Origin: Alopecurus myosuroides
Taxonomy: Eukaryota > Streptophyta > Magnoliopsida > Poales > Poaceae
Direction: 5' to 3'
Assembly: GCA_028641055.1 (NCBI GenBank)
Contig: CM054061.1
Location: forward strand, 27,391,523-27,455,522
Length of the DNA stretch: 64,000 nt
Below the pieces are notes generated by a model that did not search any database, was not told the DNA's origin, and saw only the letters and a program-made list of their open reading frames with translations. How positions within the stretch are numbered: position 1 is the first letter of the stretch; the number at the start of each line of letters is the position of its first letter. Shown here piece after piece: positions 56,204 through 64,000 of this stretch. The position numbers were made by a program, and so were the translations under genes.

Positions 56204-56351
56204 TGGTAAGGTAAAAGGTACTCACATCCTCGGGTGTGAGTGCTCGGAGTTATTTCCTTTAGATTTTGCAATTTTATCTTTTTGTTTCTTGTTTTCACTA
56301 GTTAGGCTTATTTTTACCCGCTTCTTATTTTTAATTTTACTAGTATTCATA

Positions 56352-58290
56352 ATGGAAAACAACAAAAATATTATAGAGCTTCATAATATTTATCTTGAAT
56401 TAGGACATGATGCTTTTGAAGAGAAAATTAAAAAAACCTATGGAAGTTTGTTTGCATAATAGTGATATCAATGTTATTAGCATTGATTCTTTGCACCCCA
56501 TCATTTCTAATTCCAGGGCAAAGTCTAAGCTTCGGGAAGCTAGTTTTTACGATCTTTTTTAGTTTTCCAGCTTTAGAGGAGAAAATTTGGTCTGATGATA
56601 CTTTATCTCCCATATGTTATAAACCTAATGATGCTTGTGATATTTTAAATCCTCCTAATGAAAGCATTCCTTTTAAAATACCCAAGAAAATTGTTGAACT
56701 TCTCATGGATAACCGTTATTTTGGAGATGGAACTGTCCATCCTAGTGATCATTTACACTTTATGCATGAATTATGCAAGTTATTCAAGTGTGCAGGTAAC
56801 TCAACAGACCAAGTTAAGAGGAGGTTATTCCCTTTGTCACTTAAGGACAAAGCAAGGGAGTGGTATGAACTACTAGATGATCCTCATCATTTGGAGTGGG
56901 AGGAACTTGAATCTCTCTTTTACTCTAAATTTTATCCTTCTCATGAACTATATTTAGATAGGAATTAAATTTATAATTTTTGGCCTCATGATGGAGAAAT
57001 CATTGCCCAAGCTTGGGGAATACTGAAAACATTAATACTCGAATGTCCTAACCATGAGCTTCCTGAGGAAATAATCGTTACTAATTTTTATGCAAGGCTG
57101 TGAGAACATTGGAAGAATTATCTAGATGCCTGTTCAGAGGGTTCTTTTTGTAGTAAGAAGGTTGAAGCTAAGTGGGATCTTCTTGAGAGAATTTGAATCA
57201 ATAGTGAAGATTGGAATAACAACAAAGGTAAAGAATCAGGTATAAACTATGAGTATGATTGCATTAAGACTTTTGCTGAAACTGCTGATTTTCATGAGCT
57301 TAATGCTAAATATGGTCTTGATCCTCAAATAGCTGTCGTTTGTTATAGATCCTTTGCTTCTTATATTAATCTTCCTAAAAATGGGGACATATATCACGAG
57401 CCTTTTAAAGACACTTGCATGAAAAATTAAATTGTTATTGATGATTGCAATAAACATGCTCAAACTTCTGAAAGTACTATTTCTTATAACATGTTAATTT
57501 TTGTGGAGCACTTAGACCTTGTGAAAAGAATCAAATCGAAGAAGAATATAGTATCCATCAGAGGAATGAAAAAACTAGAATGTGGGATAGGGCTTTAAAT
57601 GATCTTGGTGAAAAAGTTTGTGCCCTCTATCCTTTTATTTGTGAATTTTGTTGTAAAGTGGGTCATTTTAATTTTCAATGCTCAAGCCATGATAGTAGAC
57701 TTTCAAATCCTATGAGTATTGCAAGTTTGTATTGTGATGACATGATCACCCCTAATGAGCATGATGAACTTACATTATTTTTGGGGTGTGAAGAGTTATT
57801 AAGAAGAACTTCTTTGATTGATATAAGAGCTTTTGATATGAATAGTGTCTTGCATGAATGCCATCTTTATTGTGTTGAAAATTGCCATGCAAATACTGAC
57901 ATACAAAATATTCTAAAAGAAGACACCTTACCAAAATATGACAGGACTAATATGAGTTTTGTTTTTATTAATGAGGAGGAGGAATCCTCCAAAGTTCTTT
58001 CTATTGTTTCTGACAGTAAACCAGGGTATGTGGAGAAGCTTCCTTTTAAGCCTCTCCCTCCTAAAGAGGGGAAGAAGAAGAAGAAAAAGAGGAGTAAAAG
58101 GAGAGAGGTAACGATATCTCTCCCTAAGCATGTTACTCATATTACAGCTTTTGCTGATGAGTCTGAACTCGATGATTTTCCTATGCCTGTTATTTATGAA
58201 AGTGATCATGATTGGGAGAAACACACTACTTTTGATATTAAAAATCTTTTTGGTACTAATTCTGAAAACGATGGTATTAATAATTGTTGA
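56352..58290 (+). pseudogene. gag-like gene, several frame breaks
   Basis: ATG 56352 starts MENNKNIIELHNIYLELGHD. A gag core is at 56690-56940 (FMHELCKLFKCAG, LFPLSLKDKAREWYELL, WEELESLFYSKFYP). Stops occur at 56457, 56966, 57101, 57196 and 57428. A zinc knuckle CEFCCKVGHFNFQC is at about 57640-57681, followed by an acidic and lysine-rich region (EGKKKKKKRSKRREV) to 58290. The gag would package the RNA; polymerase must come from another element. Confidence 0.75.
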
Positions 58291-58433
58291 AAATCCCTTT
58301 GCTATTAATGATTATATGTTTGATACATCTCCTCCTAGTAAAAATGATGATATGTTTACAAATGAACGCCTTTTGGAAGAAAACTATTTTACTGCTTGTG
58401 ATGATACTATGCCTCCAATATATGATGATTTCA

Positions 58434-59030
58434 GATGAATATGACATTTTTAGTCCACCTACAATTGAGGAGAAAATTAATTATGATTTCAATATGCCTC
58501 GAGTCTTTGATAATTATTATAAAGAAAGTTATAACATAGGCTATAATTACAATCATCCTCATGAAACTTTCCATAATTATGGTGGGATTACCCAACACCA
58601 TCTATTTAATATGAAACTTGTCTATCATGTTCGAGTTCTTTATGATAATCCTACTCCCATTGTTATTAATAAGAATGACTATGCTTATGTGGAGAGTATT
58701 AATTCTTTTATGCATGTGGCTCATGATAAGAATGTTTTATGTGATAGCTATAATGTTAATTTTATTCATGATGCTACTGAAGGTTATTATGAGAGAGGGA
58801 AACATGGTTTTATGCATCTCAACAATATTAAGTTTCCCCTCTTTATGTTGAAAATTTTGAAGTTGCGCTTATTTCATCTTCCTATGCTAGTTACTTTGTG
58901 CTTCGTTGACTTGTTTTTCTACAAGATTATTTTTCATAGGAAGTGGGTTAGACTTAAATGTGTTTTATATTTTCTTCTTGATGCTCTCTTATTGTTCTTC
59001 AACTCTTATTCTTATGTGAGAATCTTTTAA
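58434..59030 (+). CDS. Downstream ORF of the non-autonomous gypsy element, unknown function
   Basis: The frame reads DEYDIFSPPTIEEKINYDFN, many Tyr/Asn/Asp residues, NDYAYVESINSFMHVAHDKN and HDATEGYYERGKHG, then a hydrophobic C-terminus: LFMLKILKLRLFHLPMLVTL, CFVDLFFYKI and VLYFLLDALLLFF. It is open for nearly 200 residues in a copy whose gag is riddled with breaks; the true start is in another frame upstream. I recall similar ORFs in related Triticeae elements but know no function. Two or three membrane-type segments are suggested. Confidence 0.5.
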   Translation, partial: DEYDIFSPPTIEEKINYDFNMPRVFDNYYKESYNIGYNYNHPHETFHNYGGITQHHLFNMKLVYHVRVLYDNPTPIVINKNDYAYVESINSFMHVAHDKNVLCDSYNVNFIHDATEGYYERGKHGFMHLNNIKFPLFMLKILKLRLFHLPMLVTLCFVDLFFYKIIFHRKWVRLKCVLYFLLDALLLFFNSYSYVRIF

Positions 59031-61477
59031 AAATCATTGTGCCTAGCTGAAAGGCATTAAAAGTAAAGCGCTTCCGAGAGACAACTCGTTTTATTTCTCA
59101 TTTTTAACCCGTTTTCCGTCGTTTATTTTTGTTTTATTTGCACCTGGGTGTTGTCTATTTCCTTAGCAACCCCTCTGTATCTTTTCTTTCATGTCTTTGT
59201 TGAGCCAAGTAAAGCCTCTAGTTGAAAGTTGAGACTATATTTCGGATTTCTGCGCATGAAACAGATTTCTGCTGTCCACTGTTAAAATCGTATAAAATCA
59301 CGGAAAATATAAAATAACCTGAGTTATTTTGTGCGTCATCCTGGGATATATACGCAACTTTTCTTAGTTGACCACTTTTTGATTTGAGCAACAGAGGATT
59401 TTCGAAAAAAAAACATCTTTACCCGTTGTTCTATTTTGACTCTTAATCTCTTTCTTTTGGTGTTCTTTTGAGAAAAATAGTTTTAAAATAAGTTGTAACA
59501 GTAGCTAATGTGTTTATGAGTGTTAGGCTTGTGTTTAAACTGAACCATGTAAATTTATTATTTCGATTTGCACTAACATTGCTAATGAAGATTGTGAGAA
59601 GTTTGGTGTGAAGGAAGTTTTCAAAGGTCAAGAGAAGAGGATGATATGATGTGATCAAGAAGAGTGAAAAGCCTATGCTTGGGGATGCCCCGGTGGTATA
59701 TCCAAGAAAATTCCAAGAAGACTCAAGCATCTAAGCTTGGGGATGCCCAAGGCATCTCCTTCTTCATCAACAATTTATCAGGTCACTTCTAGTGAAACTA
59801 TATTTTTATTCAGTCACATATTATGTGCTTTACTTGGAGCGTCTTTTATTTTTGTTTTCAGTTTGTTTGGTTTTCATTTCTGTAATAAATAGTTGGATCC
59901 TAACATATTTGTTTGTGAGAGAGGCACAATCCGCTTTTTGGTTCGAATACTCTCGTGCTTCACTTATATTTGTTGAGTATTCATGCTTAGATATTTTAGT
60001 GCTTCCATCTCTTGTTTTACATGCATACTTTGTTCAGAGTTGTTAGATTTTGTATTTAGGTGGTTCTCATATGTGTATTTTCTTGGAAATAGGAATGCTA
60101 TTGTGATAGTAGGTATAGTGGAAAAGATTGCATGGTCTAGTAGATCACTAAACTGCTTCACTTGAATCATTGCTGCTGTTTTGAGATATTAATTTCCTTA
60201 ATGGGTAAACAGGAAGGACTAGTAAGTAGAAACTTTTAATGGTCGGTCTAACAAACTTGAAGTTGTGCCACACTTATATTACCAGCTGATAGAAATAATG
60301 GTATATGATTGCTACGAGTGATACATTTCCGATCGGCCTTTTGTTATGCGCTACGGTCGGAGTAGCTAACAGTGACTTGTCACTGCCACGGACCCTCTTG
60401 GAGTTATTTGCATTGTGCCTTGTAAGATGATTTGCTTGCTGTAATCTTTTAACTTGTGAGTCTATGTTGAGGCTCCTGACACTTCCACCATCCATATTTA
60501 CTAGCCTCTTCGGTATTGTGCATTGCCCTTTCTCACATGGAGAGTTGGTGCAAACTTAGCTAGTGCATCCAAATCCCGTGGGACGACTTTGTTCTCCTAC
60601 GATTAAGCCCATATATTGTTCCTCAAAACAGCCACCATACCTACCTATCATGGTATTTCCATAGCCATTCCGAGATATATTGTTGCACAACATCCACCTC
60701 CATTATTTCCATAGCCACACTTGTGCTTCATGTTTAGCACCAATACTTTAGTTTGGAGAAAGTTTTCATATTATCATTCATTCATAACATTGTGGGGAAC
60801 TTGGCTTATATATTCCAATGATGAGCCTCCTCAAATGAGCTCTAGGTCTTCGTGAGCAAGCAAGTTGGATGCACCCCCACTAGTTCCATTGGAGAGATTT
60901 CATACACTTATAGCTCTATGTGCATCCGTTGTGTGGCAATCCATACTCCTTGCATAGCTTCGGTTGTAAGACTTTCTCTTTTCTAATGACCATTTACAGC
61001 TTTGTGAGCCTTTCTTCCATTCACCTTCCAAACCCCCCATAATGTTCTCTTTGCCATAACATCCCGGTGCCAGGAACCAACGCAGAACACTTGCTTGTTT
61101 TTAGTGCGAAAATAGTTTAAGATTCAAGCATTGCATCATGTGGAAAGCTTGACTTGATCCTAACAGGGGTTGTGAAAATCGTTTGACGTGCATGATATTG
61201 TTGTTCTTGAAAGATTAAATCCTCTCTAATAAACTTTGCACGGTTGATAGTCTTTTAGTATTGATTCATTAAATTTTTTGCTTCTTTCTTCTTATTTGTA
61301 TATGCATTACTTGTTGATATCAAATATAGATCACAACTTTAGTTCATTTGATCCTAGTTTACATGCTCTACTTTACATATTATGATCAAGATTGTGTGGT
61401 AGCATGTCACCTCAAAAATTATTTTGTTTTATCGTTTACCTACTCGAGGACGAGTAGGAACTAAGCTTGGGGATGCT
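59031..61477 (+). other. Long non-coding tail of the gypsy element with repeated polypurine-like tracts
   Basis: No supported ORF. GCTTGGGGATGCCC occurs at about 59680 and 59734 and AAGCTTGGGGATGC at 61463, immediately before the 3' LTR, where it is the expected polypurine tract. Confidence 0.7.
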
Positions 61478-62848
61478 TGATACGTCTCCAACGTATCTAT
61501 CATTTCTGATGTTCCATGTTGATATTATGCCAATTGCTACATGTTTTCTCCCTTCTTTATAGAATATTTACACGTTTTCCGGGACTAACCTATTAACAGG
61601 ATACCAAGTGTCAGTTTCCTGTTTTCTGCTGTTTTCTATTTCAGAAAAGTTGTTCTGGAAATATTCTCGGAATTGGACCTCACGAATCCCGAAGTTCCTA
61701 TTTTCCCCGGAAGCATCGAGAAGTCCGAAGAGGAGTCGAAAACGGGCACCAGGGGGCCCTCAATATAGCCAGGAGCCCCCCGTGGCCGCGCCTGGGAGTG
61801 GTGAGGCCACCCTGGTGGCCCACCGGTGTTGCTCTTCCGCCTATTTAAGGCCTTCCTCCCAAAAATCCTAACCTAGTGGGCGAAATTCCACGAAACCTTC
61901 CTCAGCCGCCGTCATCGTCAACCCAAGTTTCGGGGGACATATCTCTGTTCTGGCACCCCGCTGGGTCGGGGAGGTGCCCTCGGAAGCCATCTCCATCGAC
62001 TCCACCGACATTTTGATCACCGTTGCTGTCTCCTATGATGAGGAGGGAGTAGTTCTCCCCCGAGGCTAAAGGGCTCTACCGGTAGTTATGTGGTTCATCT
62101 CTCTCTCCCATGGTGTGATCTATATGTGATCGTGAGCTTTGTAATCTAGTTGAATAACTAGATGTTACTCTTCATCTATTGTGCTACTCAAGTGTTTTAT
62201 TAATATGAACTTTGGAGTCACCTTGTCCCGCGGTGTGAAGGTGACAGTGTGCACATCATGTGTGTCCCTTCTATGAATTGTGGTGTTTGTCTAGTACCTT
62301 CTAGGGCGCTCAAGTTGATAGTGTGGGGGCTAACTAGACATGGGGATGCTTACTTTAAGGAATGTTTTTTGCAGTCCTACGCAATGTTTGGTGTTCGTTA
62401 TCAAATCAGAGAGGGTTAAGAGTAGCATAGTGAAGATAAGATATTTAGTTATTCAAAGAGTGTCCACTAGTGAAATTAGGATACCTAAGCCTTGTTTCCA
62501 AGCATTGAAACACCGTTTTCCGCCTGTTCTGCTACATCTTTGCTTGCTGCCATATTTATTTCAGATTGCTATTATTACTTATAACCATCGATATTACTCG
62601 CATTTCACTATCTCTTTGACGAACTAGTGCACCTATATAACTGACAAGTATATTGGGTGTGTTGGGAACACAAGAGACTTCCTGTATCTTAATTGCAGGG
62701 TTGCTTGAGAGGGATAAATTTGACCTCTACCTCCCTGAGTTAGATAAACCTTGGGTGATCCATTTAAGGGAAACTTGTTGCTGTTCTACAAACCTCAGCA
62801 CTTGGAGGCCCAACACTGTCTACAGAACAGAAGCATGTGTAGACATCA
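61478..62848 (+). repeat. 3' LTR, 1371 bp
   Basis: Starts TGATACGTCTCCAACG and ends GTAGACATCA. A TATA-like CCTATTTAAGGCC is near 61840. The next five bases are TGTAT, the expected right target duplication; no matching left copy exists because the left side is rearranged. Confidence 0.9.
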
Positions 62849-64000
62849 TGTATGCTTGGAAATTTGACCCTAAGGCTCTTAGGAATCCTTTTGCTGCAAT
62901 GATCATAGAGGATGAACTACCATTTGCATTTGGTGAAAATTCTTGGTTTAAGAAGTTCATGACTGTAGCATGCCCCGTTTCTCAGTTCCATCTAGGAGAA
63001 CATGCACTAGGGACACTGTTCGCATATATTTTGAAGAAAAAGGCTAAGCTAAAACTTTTCTTAAATAACAATGTGAAAGAGTGTGTCTTACAACTTGTTG
63101 TTAGACTTCTCAACAACAATAAAGCTTCATGACAGTTACAACCCACTTCATTTTTAATGATTGGAAACTTCAGAAGAAAATCATTGACCTTTTCAAGGTT
63201 AAGGGTCATAAAGGAGATGATATTGATTTTTTTTTTAAAGAAAACCTTGATTGCTTGCGGGGTAGAGAAGTCCATGACAATTCCTATTGATAATGCTTCT
63301 AGTAATAATGGTCATTTTTTTTACATGAACAAGGAACTGAATAAATCAAATAATAGCATACTTAGAGGTAAATATGTTCACATGAGATGTGCTGCCCACA
63401 TTGTTAACTTAATTGTTTCCGATGGTCTTAAAGAAGTAGAAACTTCGATCAAGCGTGTGCGAGAAGCTGTTAGATATGCGAAGAATAGCCCAGCTAGGAT
63501 AAGTAAGTTTAAAGAATGTGCTAAACTAGAGAAGGTTGACACCAAGGAATTCCTAAATCTAGATATTAGCACTAGGTGGAAGTCCACATACTTTGTGTTG
63601 AAGGCAGCAATCAGCTATGAGAAAGTCTTTGTAAGGTACAACAATGAAGATCCTTATTTTCACTTTATCTTCTTAGTGATAAGGGTAAGGACAAATGCAT
63701 TGGTGTTCTAGATGAGACTGATCGGGAGAATGATAGGAAGATGGCTTATTTTCTTGCACATTTTGCAGATCTGACTACTTGTATTTCTGCCGCACTACAT
63801 GTGATCTCTAATTTTTTTCCATGAGATTGGTGAGGTAAATCTGTCAGTGAGAAACTTGATGGACAATGATTATTCTATTCAGAAAGAAATGGCACAAAGA
63901 ATGTAGGATAAGTTTGATAAATACCGGGGAAATTGGCACGAACCTGGTCCTAACAAGAAGGGTACGGAAAAGGAGAACAACAACTTGATGATTTTTATTT
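62849..64000 (+). pseudogene. hAT-family (Ac-like, RICESLEEPER-type) transposase, broken, runs off the window
   Basis: Frames read MYAWKFDPKALRNPFAAMII, ELPFAFGENSWFKKFM, then KKKAKLKLFLNNNVK, and after frame changes IDNASSNNGHFFYM, HMRCAAHIVNLIVSDGLKEV, AVRYAKNSPARISKFKECA and LDISTRWKSTYFVLKAAI. These are ordered blocks of the hAT transposase catalytic region. Frameshifts near 63020-63130 and 63240 and after 63640 disable it. The BED zinc finger expected upstream is missing, because the retrotransposon LTR abuts the gene at 62848. Confidence 0.82.

Larger units (their letters stand above)
55358..62848 (+). mobile_element. Non-autonomous Ty3/gypsy-type element (Sabrina-like), 5' LTR truncated
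   Basis: It has a truncated 5' LTR (55358-56176), a PBS, a broken gag-like region, a second ORF of unknown type, a 2.4-kb non-coding tail and a full 3' LTR (61478-62848). No protease, reverse transcriptase, RNase H or integrase motif is present. The LTR start TGATACGTCTCCAACGTATC and the tract AAGCTTGGGGATGCT before it are as I recall for the Sabrina family; the name is tentative. Confidence 0.8.

Noticed and set aside
1..64000. CRISPR arrays, bacterial operons, rRNA operons
   Set aside because: Nothing of the kind seen; spliced genes and plant transposons show this is nuclear plant DNA, and the regular repeats found are short tandem duplications or transposon ends.

Overview
The window is plant nuclear DNA, most likely from a Triticeae grass (wheat, barley, Aegilops or rye relatives). 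The reasons are the nested Ty3/gypsy elements with very long LTRs starting TGTAACA, CACTA elements with CCCCGGTTGGT subterminal repeats, Stowaway and Tourist-type MITEs (CTCCCTCCGT ends with TA target sites, TTA target sites), an LTR starting TGATACGTCTCC, and GT-AG introns in the one multi-exon gene. All calls were made by reading; no search was run.

Layout. 1-11677: a Ty3/gypsy chromovirus-type element with 4.5-kb LTRs; its 5' LTR runs off the left edge and its gag-pol is broken, but the integrase-chromodomain reading frame is open. 11678-22152: the 3' part of a second gypsy element, probably Tat lineage, read as an antisense ORF followed by a plus-strand LTR. It is interrupted by a minus-oriented solo LTR (12913-17445, target duplication GTTGG). 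Its right end has been duplicated in tandem (17962-19912 and 19913-22152).

22153-31200 is a small gene island. It holds a four-exon type I membrane protein gene (22454-25083), an intronless DYW-class pentatricopeptide RNA-editing gene (25797-27845), a remnant of an LSG1-like GTPase exon (28703), nested MITEs, and on the minus strand a compact gene encoding only the N-terminal coiled-coil/OB part of the 26S proteasome ATPase RPT3, with no ATPase domain (30731-31141).

33617-42780 is a complete-ended CACTA element (target duplication CTT). It carries a decayed minus-strand En/Spm-type transposase plus Ulp1-protease gene, an AP2-domain pseudogene, a convergent gene of unknown function and a long hairpin. 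It sits beside a broken B3-like gene. 44055-50490 is a PIF/Harbinger-type element carrying only the Myb/NAM-associated ORF1, split by a 4.1-kb solo LTR with perfect target duplications (AACAA). 50491-54295 holds LINE-like, 5S-like and CACTG-ended remnants. 54296-62848 is a non-autonomous gypsy element with a head-to-head inverted LTR at its left end. 62849 to the edge is a broken hAT transposase gene.

Only two genes look like conventional intact host genes (the membrane protein and the PPR gene). The RPT3-like gene is an intact but truncated derivative. The most unusual signals are that RPT3-derived ORF; tRNA-like A-box/B-box modules at a similar position in three different long LTRs; the hairpin and cargo genes in the CACTA element; and several local duplications with visible breakpoints.
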